NCBI GenBank assembly: GCA_016234425.1
Contig: JACRCA010000306.1
Location: 1-6,488 of the forward strand
Direction: 5' to 3'
Length of the DNA stretch: 6,488 bases
Origin: Deltaproteobacteria bacterium
GTDB taxonomy: Bacteria; Desulfobacterota; SM23-61
The translations under genes and the position numbers were made by a program. The notes under the pieces were generated by a model that was not told where the DNA came from, made no database searches, and saw only the letters and a list, made by a program, of their open reading frames with translations. Shown piece after piece: positions 1-5,518 of the stretch; positions within the stretch are counted from its first letter, which is position 1, and each line of letters opens with the position of its first letter.

Positions 1-830
1 GCTCCGATGGGTCTTCCGAACTGGACCCTTTTCTTGGCATAGTCCAGGGCAGTCTCAAAAGCCGCGCGGGCCAGGCCCACGCCCACGGTCGCAATATTTA
101 CCCGACCTTCGTCCAGGGCCTCCATGGCAAACTTGAACCCTTCGCCCTCGTTACCCAGACGGTTTTCTCGGGGAACGACCACGTTCTCCAGAATGACTTC
201 AGCCACGTTTAATACCCGCTGGCCCATCTTGTCCTCGACTTTACCGATGGAAAGACCCGGGGATTCCCGGGGAACGACAAAAGCACAAATCCCTTTCGTT
301 CCTTTGGTGGGATCGATGGTGGCAAAGATCGTATAAAAAGCCGCATAACTGGCGTTGGTGATGAAACACTTTTGTCCGTTCAGCACATAATGATCCCCTT
401 CGAGTTTGACCTGAGTCTTAAGGCTCCCGGCGTCCGACCCTGCTTCCCTTTCGGTCAAACCGAAAGAGGCGGTTTTGCCCGATTGATTCAGCGGGATCAA
501 GAATCTCTGTTTCTGCTCATGGGAGCCACCCGCAAGAATGGGACCGCAGGCCAGGGAGTTAATGCCGATCATCCCAGATATGGCTACGCAGGCCACGTTG
601 AGCTCTTCAGTCATCAGGGCGGCGTTGACCAGGCCCAGTCCGTGCCCGGCATACTCTTTAGGGCAAGTTAGGTTCATCAGGCCTGCACCATGAGCTTTCT
701 TTATGATGTCCCCAGGAAAGGCCGGCTCTCTGTCGTATTGCAAAGCAACGGGAACGATCTCCTTCTGAGCAAAATCCCGGGCCAATTTCTGCAACGCTTT
801 TTGTTCATCGCTCAGACTGAAATCAATCAT
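1..830 (-). CDS. Acyl-CoA dehydrogenase, MCAD/SCAD-like (C-terminus beyond window)
   Basis: FAD-dependent enzyme that oxidises an acyl-CoA to the trans-2-enoyl-CoA, normally passing electrons to electron-transfer flavoprotein in the cytoplasm. 276 codons are visible; the family is usually about 380-390 residues, so the last quarter is cut off by the window edge. The N-terminal helical domain is followed by the family signature FGLTEREAGSDA at residues 123-134, then the middle beta domain with NGQKCFITNA (151-160), E-D-K-M-G-Q-R (199-205) and VPRENRLGNEGEGF (219-232), and the start of the C-terminal helical domain with YAKKRVQFGRPIG (264-276). The isovaleryl-CoA dehydrogenase-type catalytic Glu is absent: the matching position in L-D-E-G-R (239-243) is Gly. 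The catalytic base is therefore expected in the unseen C-terminal part, as in short- and medium-chain enzymes. The ATG at 828-830 follows an AAGGAGGA Shine-Dalgarno 8 nt upstream. It lies 40 nt after dtd, probably in the same transcript. Substrate chain length cannot be told. Confidence 0.95.
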   Translation of the reverse strand, partial: MIDFSLSDEQKALQKLARDFAQKEIVPVALQYDREPAFPGDIIKKAHGAGLMNLTCPKEYAGHGLGLVNAALMTEELNVACVAISGMIGINSLACGPILAGGSHEQKQRFLIPLNQSGKTASFGLTEREAGSDAGSLKTQVKLEGDHYVLNGQKCFITNASYAAFYTIFATIDPTKGTKGICAFVVPRESPGLSIGKVEDKMGQRVLNVAEVILENVVVPRENRLGNEGEGFKFAMEALDEGRVNIATVGVGLARAAFETALDYAKKRVQFGRPIG

Positions 831-870
831 CTGGGTTTTCCTCCTTCGATATTTTTTATAACCCCTTTTA

Positions 871-1320
871 TCAGAAATCTTTTGAACTGTCCAGCAGGAT
901 CGTTACCGGGCCGAAATTGACCAACTCCACCTCCATTAAAGCCTGAAAAGTGCCTGAGGAAACATGCAATCCCCGGCTCTTTGCCCCGGTGATAAAGTAA
1001 TCGTAAAGGGCCTTGGCTTCGGATGGGGAGCTGGCATCAGTGAAAGAGGGCCTGCGCCCCTTCCGGCAGTCGGCATAAAGGGTAAATTGGGAGATGACCA
1101 TCAATTCTCCACTGACATCCAGCAACGAAAGGTTCATCTTCCCCTCGGCATCCTCGAAGATGCGCAGGTGAATCACCTTTTCCAGGAGGCTGTCGGCCTC
1201 TTTATTCGAATCTCCCCGGCCAACTCCCAGAAGCAGAAGTAGGCCTTTTCCGATTTCGCCAATAACCTGACCTGCAACTCGAACTTGTGCCCGGCTCACT
1301 CTCTGGATCACGGCCCTCAT
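871..1320 (-). CDS. dtd: D-aminoacyl-tRNA deacylase
   Basis: Cytoplasmic proofreading enzyme that hydrolyses the ester bond of D-aminoacyl-tRNAs (and glycyl-tRNA(Ala)), recycling tRNA and keeping D-residues out of proteins. At 149 residues it has the usual full length. It begins MRAVIQRVSRAQV, typical of the family, and carries both active-site motifs: SQFTLYAD (77-84) and the Gly-cisPro motif in NFGPVT (135-140, G137-P138), which excludes L-aminoacyl substrates. The residue before the Gly-Pro pair is Phe where I expect an acidic residue, and Gln126 stands in G-T-F-Q where Gly is common; both look like tolerated variation. The ATG overlaps the stop of the upstream M23 gene by 4 nt (ATGA), which implies translational coupling, and a GGGAG lies 6 nt upstream of the start. 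The family is housekeeping, so its partners here may reflect only shared transcription. Confidence 0.97.
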   Translation of the reverse strand: MRAVIQRVSRAQVRVAGQVIGEIGKGLLLLLGVGRGDSNKEADSLLEKVIHLRIFEDAEGKMNLSLLDVSGELMVISQFTLYADCRKGRRPSFTDASSPSEAKALYDYFITGAKSRGLHVSSGTFQALMEVELVNFGPVTILLDSSKDF

Positions 1321-2633
1321 TTTTTTCTCCCATTCTCCAGTTCTTTAGAGGTCAATGTGGCCACTTTTCGGTACCTGGGGTTCGCAGGGTCCTGAAGCCA
1401 GCGGATGACTGGGTCGGTTGCTTCTTTAAATTCATCCATTTGCTCTGGCCTTAAAGAAGCGGCCCGGGGGGGAATTTCCCGTAAGGGATTGCGAAAGGCG
1501 TTATTTTTCAAAAGGCGAAAATCCAAGTGCGGGCCAGTGGAAAGTCCCGTAGAACCGACGTAGCCGATGACCTGTTTTTGCCGAACGGCCTTCCCCTTCT
1601 TGATCCCGGGAGCAAATTGGCTTAAGTGGCCGTACATTGACTTGTAACCCTTGGCATGCTTGATAATGATCTGCTTGCCGTATCCCTCGTTCTCTCCGCA
1701 AAAGGTAATCGTTCCATCCGCCACTGCCCAGACTGGGCTGCCAACAGGGGCCGCGTAATCAACTCCCAGGTGGGGACGATGGACACCCAGGATGGGATGG
1801 CGGCGGGACTTCGAATACCGGGAAGAAACCCGGGTAAATTTGAGCGGGGACCGTAGGAGATCCTTGCGCAGGGAATGGCCCTGCGGGGTGAAATAATCCC
1901 CCCGACCTCCGGGGATCTGGAAGTAAATTGCCTGCATCAGTCGTGAGGCGCTTTGGTATTCGGCGTACAGGATTCGACCGTATTTGACGAAGTTGGGTCC
2001 CACGTAATATCTCTCCACCACCATTTGGAAACGATCTCCTGCCTGCGATTCAGTGTTGAAGTCAATCTCCCAGGAAAAGATATCGGCAAAGTCGAGGACC
2101 AGCTGGTCCAGCTCTCCCAGGGCATCCATCGCTTCAAAAAGGCTGGAGGTGATCTCTCCCGAAACGCGGGCCCAGTACTTATCGACGGCGACCTCCTCTT
2201 TCGCGGCCACCCATTTGCCGTCTGGAGTGAGCGCCAGGTGATAGATGTCGATAGGGCTGGTCTGGAACGTAAATTCCCTGAATTTCCCCTCGGGAGTTAA
2301 ACGGACCTCGAAGGAATCGCCGGGTTTTACTTTGCGCAGGTTGACCATTGGCTTCAGATGGCTGCAGATATTTTGCCCTAAATCTGCCGGGATGTTCTGA
2401 GCGCAGAGGGCTGAAAAGAGAGTATCTCTCTTGGCGATGCGGCCGGAAAGCACCCGATCCTTGGGAGGAGGGGGGGCCTGCACCATTTTGACTGGCTGAG
2501 GTTTTTCAGGGGAAGAAGGAAAGAAAAAAATGGCCAGGATCAGGCCGATCCCCAGCAAGCTGGCCACTAAAAATAGGAGACGGCGTTTTTTCTTGGACGA
2601 AGAAATATCCCTCAGGAAATCACCTCCACTCAC
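1317..2633 (-). CDS. Membrane-anchored M23 (LytM-type) murein peptidase, MepM/ShyA-like, with H-L-D in place of H-x-H
   Basis: Predicted zinc endopeptidase acting on peptidoglycan cross-links in the periplasm. Domains: a basic cytoplasmic stretch KKKRR (14-18), a single membrane helix or uncleaved signal anchor (about 19-38), a Pro-rich linker (42-58), a LysM/OapA-like and MepM-type N-terminal region (about 60-250), the M23 domain (about 262-385), and a charged tail. M23 motifs present are H288-L-G-V-D292 (two zinc ligands), Y-G-H336-L (catalytic His) and G-P-H369-L-D371. The last is normally H-x-H, whose second His is the third zinc ligand; here it is Asp (codon GAT at 1521-1523). In full-length relatives the N-terminal region can occlude the active site until moved. 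The annotated start is GTG at 2631-2633, the furthest possible because a TGA lies in frame two codons upstream; its Shine-Dalgarno is poor (see the 2620-2627 entry). First gene of the unit with dtd and the acyl-CoA dehydrogenase. Family assignment is firm; activity with Asp371 is not assured. Confidence 0.93.
   Translation of the reverse strand: MSGGDFLRDISSSKKKRRLLFLVASLLGIGLILAIFFFPSSPEKPQPVKMVQAPPPPKDRVLSGRIAKRDTLFSALCAQNIPADLGQNICSHLKPMVNLRKVKPGDSFEVRLTPEGKFREFTFQTSPIDIYHLALTPDGKWVAAKEEVAVDKYWARVSGEITSSLFEAMDALGELDQLVLDFADIFSWEIDFNTESQAGDRFQMVVERYYVGPNFVKYGRILYAEYQSASRLMQAIYFQIPGGRGDYFTPQGHSLRKDLLRSPLKFTRVSSRYSKSRRHPILGVHRPHLGVDYAAPVGSPVWAVADGTITFCGENEGYGKQIIIKHAKGYKSMYGHLSQFAPGIKKGKAVRQKQVIGYVGSTGLSTGPHLDFRLLKNNAFRNPLREIPPRAASLRPEQMDEFKEATDPVIRWLQDPANPRYRKVATLTSKELENGRKK
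2620..2627 (-). promoter_or_regulatory. Perfect Shine-Dalgarno lying inside the annotated M23 reading frame
   Basis: GGAGGTGA, an eight-base match to the 16S rRNA 3' end, begins 6 nt after the annotated GTG start of the M23 gene. The only in-frame codon at normal spacing after it is CTG at 2613-2615 (residue 7), with ATT (residue 10) further off. Either the gene starts at a rare CTG/ATT codon, or it starts at the GTG and this sequence serves another purpose. The membrane anchor and its basic flank are kept in either case. Confidence 0.5.
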
Positions 2634-2720
2634 GGGTCATGCCATCCCCCCTCTTTCCTCCCTTCCCGATCCGGGCCGGGTGATGGGGGAGAGAAGAGTG
2701 AGACATCCGCGCCTGCTCTG

Positions 2721-2750
2721 AATATATATTCTGCCAAGAGGTCTTTTCAA
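2721..2750 (-). promoter_or_regulatory. Likely sigma70-type promoter of the M23-dtd-acyl-CoA dehydrogenase unit
   Basis: On the minus strand TTGAAA (2745-2750, 5 of 6 to the -35 consensus) is followed after 18 nt by TATATT (2721-2726, 5 of 6 to the -10 consensus). An alternative -10, TATATA, would give a 16-nt spacer. Transcription would begin near 2714, leaving a leader of about 80 nt before the M23 start. The site lies just after the stop codon of the NRAMP-family gene, so the M23 unit probably has its own promoter. The -10 sits inside a perfect 12-bp palindrome, GAATATATATTC (2720-2731). Confidence 0.5.
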
Positions 2751-2761
2751 CAAAAAACTGA

Positions 2762-4042
2762 TTAGCGCAGCGAAGTATAGAGCATGGCCCCGGAGAGGAA
2801 GATCAGCACGATGATGGTGAGGTAGGAAATGAGGTTTAGAACCCACCCGTTGGTGTAATTCCCCATGATCCTGCGGTCGTTCACCAGGATGATCATGAAG
2901 ATGAGAACAAACGGGAGGAGCGCCCCGTTGATCACTTGGGAGTAAAACATGATGGAAATCAGGGGAACATCCGGGAAGAGGATGACGGCCATTCCCAGAA
3001 AAATCATCAGGGAGTACAGGCCGTAGAACTGCGGGGCCTCGCCAAACTTGCGGTTGAGGCTGGACTCCCAGCCAAAGGCCTCACAAATCGTATAGGCCGT
3101 GGAGAGCGGCAGGATGGAGGCGGCAAACAAAGAGGCGTTGAGCAGGCCGAAGGCAAACAGCCAGGTGCAATATTTGCCCGCCAGGGGTTGCAGGGCCAAG
3201 GCTGCTTCCTCGGCTGTCTCGATCCTTATGCCGGCCTTAAAAATCGTCACGGCACAGAGCAGGATGATGAAGAAAGCCACGACGTTTACGATGACTGAAC
3301 CGAAGATTACATCCATGCGGGCATATTGGTAGTCCTCGGCTTTCAAGCCCTTATCCACCACAGAAGATTGCAGGTAGAATTGCATCCAGGGAGCGATGGT
3401 TGTTCCCACCACCCCGACAGCCATGGTCAGGAATTCAGGTTCGAAACGTAGAATGGGGGTGAAAAATTGGGTACGGATTTCCCCCCAGTCGGGTTTGGCC
3501 ATAAATCCTGAGATGATGTAAGAGACATAGAAAAGACAGGCCACCAGAAAGACCTTTTCCACGGACTTATAGCTTCCCTTGACCACCAGCCACCAGACAA
3601 AGAAGGCACTCACGGGGACAGAGAGGTATTTACTGACCCCGAAGATCTCCAGGCTGGCAGCCACCCCGGCAAACTCGGAGATGGTGTTTCCCAAGTTGGT
3701 GAAGAAAAGGGCGATCATCAGGTAGAAAGTAGCCTTGGCGCCAAAACGCTCGCGGATGAGGTCGGAGAGGCCTTTGCCCGAGACCACTCCCATGCGGGCA
3801 CACATCTCCTGGATAATAATCAAGGCTACCGTGATGGGAATCAGAGTCCACAGGAGGGTCAGGCCAAATTCAGAGCCGGCCAGAGAATAGGTCGTGATGC
3901 CACCGGCATCATTGTCCACGTTGGAGGTGATGATCCCCGGGCCGATGAGGGCAAAGAAAATCCCCAGGGTCTTCCAGGCCCCTTTCCGGGAGGATTTTTC
4001 CGAATTAGGCGGGAGAGTTGGCCCGCTACGATTTTCGGGCAA
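2762..4042 (-). CDS. NRAMP-family transporter with NRMT-like (magnesium-type) metal-site motifs
   Basis: Inner-membrane divalent-cation transporter of the SLC11/NRAMP fold: 426 residues and about 11 hydrophobic helices (roughly 25-43, 55-79, 104-125, 139-156, 164-182, 205-225, 246-268, 291-318, 341-357, 361-388, 400-422). Helix 1 reads GPGIITSNVDNDAGG (34-48), so the classical DPGN is D45-A-G-G48: the Asp is kept and the Asn is Gly. Helix 6 reads GTTIAPWMQFY (213-223), so the classical M-P-H is A217-P-W219, and the spacing to the conserved S-S is one residue longer. The metal-site Met is known to favour transition metals over Mg2+ and Ca2+; its replacement by Ala, together with the MgtE_N/CBS gene 28 nt upstream, points to Mg2+ rather than Mn2+/Fe2+. 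The start is TTG (4040-4042), the furthest possible because a TAA lies in frame three codons upstream; AAGGGG at 4053-4058 is its ribosome site, 10 nt away. No clear terminator follows. Fold is certain; the ion is inferred. Confidence 0.92.
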   Translation of the reverse strand: MPENRSGPTLPPNSEKSSRKGAWKTLGIFFALIGPGIITSNVDNDAGGITTYSLAGSEFGLTLLWTLIPITVALIIIQEMCARMGVVSGKGLSDLIRERFGAKATFYLMIALFFTNLGNTISEFAGVAASLEIFGVSKYLSVPVSAFFVWWLVVKGSYKSVEKVFLVACLFYVSYIISGFMAKPDWGEIRTQFFTPILRFEPEFLTMAVGVVGTTIAPWMQFYLQSSVVDKGLKAEDYQYARMDVIFGSVIVNVVAFFIILLCAVTIFKAGIRIETAEEAALALQPLAGKYCTWLFAFGLLNASLFAASILPLSTAYTICEAFGWESSLNRKFGEAPQFYGLYSLMIFLGMAVILFPDVPLISIMFYSQVINGALLPFVLIFMIILVNDRRIMGNYTNGWVLNLISYLTIIVLIFLSGAMLYTSLR

Positions 4043-4070
4043 GGTCGTTTATCCCCTTCTTCCATCTCGA

Positions 4071-5333
4071 TCATTTCCCCAATTGGGGGGCCACCACTTC
4101 GAGGAGGTTTTTAAATGGGATTACTCCCTTAATCCGGTTGGTTTCATCGGTCACCGGGATAGCCTTGAAGCCATACTTGGCAAAGCGCTCGGCAATTTCT
4201 TCTTTTTCTTCCTCGAGGCTTACGCTGATGACGCGGGAATCCATCAAGTCGGAGAGGCAAGCCTGGGGATTGGCCATCAAGAGCCCCCGCAGGCTGGTTA
4301 CTCCGCACAGGTGCCCCTCTTCATCCGTCACATAAAGGTAGTAGATCAAATCCAGGGTTTCCGCTTGCTGACGGAGCAGGTCCAAAGCCTCCTGGACGGT
4401 CGCCTGAGGCCCGAGGGTGAGGAAAGAAGTAGTCATCAGTCCTCCAGCTTTTTCTTCAGGATGGACCAGGAGTTCCTTGACGTCTTCGGCTACCTCTTTT
4501 TCCATCTCTTTGAGGATGCCCTCGGCCTTATCCTTGGGGAGGTCTCCCAAGAGGTCAGCTGCCTCACTGGGGGACATCTCTTCAATGATGTCGGAAGCCC
4601 GGGCAGGGTTCAAATTTTCAATCAGGCGGACCTGAATTTTTGGGTCTGTTTCCTCCAGCGTTTCGGCCGCAGTCTCTACATCCAGGGACTGAAAAACCTC
4701 CGAACGCTTGTGAATATCCAGGTCTTCGATGATGTCTGCTAAATCTGCCGGATGGAGCTGGGCCAGGCGGGTTTGGGTGATCTTCAGGCGCAGGAGGTCG
4801 GGGGAGGAAAGAGGCTGTACATACCGCCAGGGGATTAGATGGTCAGAAAGTTGATAGTCGAGGAAGAACTGCAAAAATTTGTCCGTGGCTTTTTCCAATC
4901 CTACCCGCCGCATGAGACCGCGCAGGCCTACGTCCACGTGCACCAAGCGGAGGCTGTAATTGACTTTCAGGAGGTGCAGGTCATTCACCCGCAGGATTTT
5001 GGCTCCATGGGTATCGACAATCTGCTTGTCCAGCAGGGAGTCTTTGAGCAAAAGCTCCCCTTCGTTCATGATGGGTTCCCCCTGCTTTTGTGGCGTCAGC
5101 GGATAGACCACCAGTTTATCTCCCACCTCTTTGACTTTCTGCCAGGGGAAGCGGGAAGAGGCCTGGCCCCCGCTCGGCAAGAAAAGAACTCCCGTGACTG
5201 GAGGGTATAACTCGCCGATGGTGACCACCAAGTCAGAGACTCGTCCCCAGGCACGTCCTTCTGGATCAATAATTTTCTTCCCCAGGATCTGACTTAAAAA
5301 CAAAAAAACCTGAGGGCTGGAATTCACCACCAT
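4071..5333 (-). CDS. Soluble PRC-barrel-like / MgtE_N / CBS-pair protein (MgtE sensor module without the channel)
   Basis: Probable cytosolic Mg2+- or nucleotide-responsive regulator of the NRAMP-type transporter encoded 28 nt downstream. Domains in order: a PRC-barrel-like segment (about 14-78, with LGKKIIDPEGRAWGRVSDLV), a second similar segment (about 98-140, DKQIVDTHGAKILRVNDLHL), an alpha-helical MgtE_N superhelix (about 185-285, with LHPADLADIIEDL at 193-205 and EEMSPSEAADLLGDLP at 251-266), CBS1 (about 291-364, starting HPEEKAGGLMT and containing YYLYVTDEEG) and CBS2 (about 365-413, with YGFKAIPVTDE). In MgtE these N and CBS domains bind Mg2+ and close the pore when Mg2+ is high. Here the protein ends at residue 420, just after CBS2, so the plug helix and the five-helix membrane domain of MgtE are absent and no membrane helix is visible. 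The ATG at 5331-5333 follows GGAGG by 8 nt. It is the first gene of a two-gene unit. Domain calls are strong; the partner role is inferred from gene order. Confidence 0.93.
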   Translation of the reverse strand: MVVNSSPQVFLFLSQILGKKIIDPEGRAWGRVSDLVVTIGELYPPVTGVLFLPSGGQASSRFPWQKVKEVGDKLVVYPLTPQKQGEPIMNEGELLLKDSLLDKQIVDTHGAKILRVNDLHLLKVNYSLRLVHVDVGLRGLMRRVGLEKATDKFLQFFLDYQLSDHLIPWRYVQPLSSPDLLRLKITQTRLAQLHPADLADIIEDLDIHKRSEVFQSLDVETAAETLEETDPKIQVRLIENLNPARASDIIEEMSPSEAADLLGDLPKDKAEGILKEMEKEVAEDVKELLVHPEEKAGGLMTTSFLTLGPQATVQEALDLLRQQAETLDLIYYLYVTDEEGHLCGVTSLRGLLMANPQACLSDLMDSRVISVSLEEEKEEIAERFAKYGFKAIPVTDETNRIKGVIPFKNLLEVVAPQLGK

Positions 5334-5357
5334 CCTTGCTACCTCCAGGCTAATTTT

Positions 5358-5385
5358 TTTATACCACTCTTAAGGATATTTGAAA
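5358..5385 (-). promoter_or_regulatory. Candidate promoter of the MgtE_N/CBS - NRAMP unit
   Basis: On the minus strand TATAAA (5358-5363) could be a -10 element, with a weak TTTCAA (5380-5385) 16 nt upstream as -35. Transcription would begin near 5350, giving a leader under 20 nt that still contains the GGAGG at 5342-5346. The -35 match is poor, so another promoter or an activator is possible. Confidence 0.3.
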
Positions 5386-5405
5386 AGCCTTTTCTCCTTG
5401 TCGGA

Positions 5406-5434
5406 TGGAAAAAAAGGAGGTTTTGGTTTATACT
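5406..5434 (+). promoter_or_regulatory. Candidate promoter of the APC permease gene
   Basis: TATACT (5429-5434) is a good -10 match; TGGAAA (5406-5411) sits 17 nt upstream as a 4-of-6 -35. Transcription would begin near 5441, about 78 nt before the chosen ATG. Support is sequence match only. Confidence 0.3.
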
Positions 5435-5518
5435 CCAATTTTAAGGGCAAAGATTTCAGAGCCTTAAGAAGGGGTTTCGACTTCCAACTTAGAGGATCCG
5501 CGAGAGGCTGATCGGATA

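Larger units (their letters stand above)
5334..5518. promoter_or_regulatory. Divergent intergenic region between the MgtE_N/CBS gene and the APC permease
   Basis: This 185-bp A/T-rich gap must carry the promoters of both flanking transcription units. Besides the candidate promoters listed separately, it contains TCTTAAGG at 5368-5375 and its inverse CCTTAAGA at 5463-5470, one near each gene, and a looser TTTTAAGG at 5438-5445 between them. I see no terminator and no RNA gene. Confidence 0.5.

Noticed and set aside
372..671. Plus-strand open frames within 124-920
   Set aside because: They are antisense to the acyl-CoA dehydrogenase, whose whole frame reads through with family motifs; no ribosome sites.
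2740..2764. T-run after the NRAMP stop codon as an intrinsic terminator
   Set aside because: CAGTTTTTTG follows the stop, but no stable GC-rich hairpin precedes it; the region is better explained as the -35 side of the next promoter.
3894..4742. Long (282-codon) plus-strand open frame antisense to the NRAMP/MgtE_N-CBS junction
   Set aside because: It runs opposite to two well-supported genes, crosses their boundary, has no family motif that I recognise, and its Leu/Phe/Gly-rich composition is what the complementary strand of these genes gives.
5394..5419. CTCCTT / AAGGAG inverted repeat in the divergent region as a possible terminator
   Set aside because: Only 6 bp of stem with a 14-nt loop and no U-run after it on either strand; no gene ends nearby.
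5334..5518. Possible magnesium riboswitch (M-box type) ahead of the MgtE_N/CBS gene
   Set aside because: The best promoter candidate leaves a leader under 20 nt, and I see no paired-stem architecture or terminator hairpin before the start codon.
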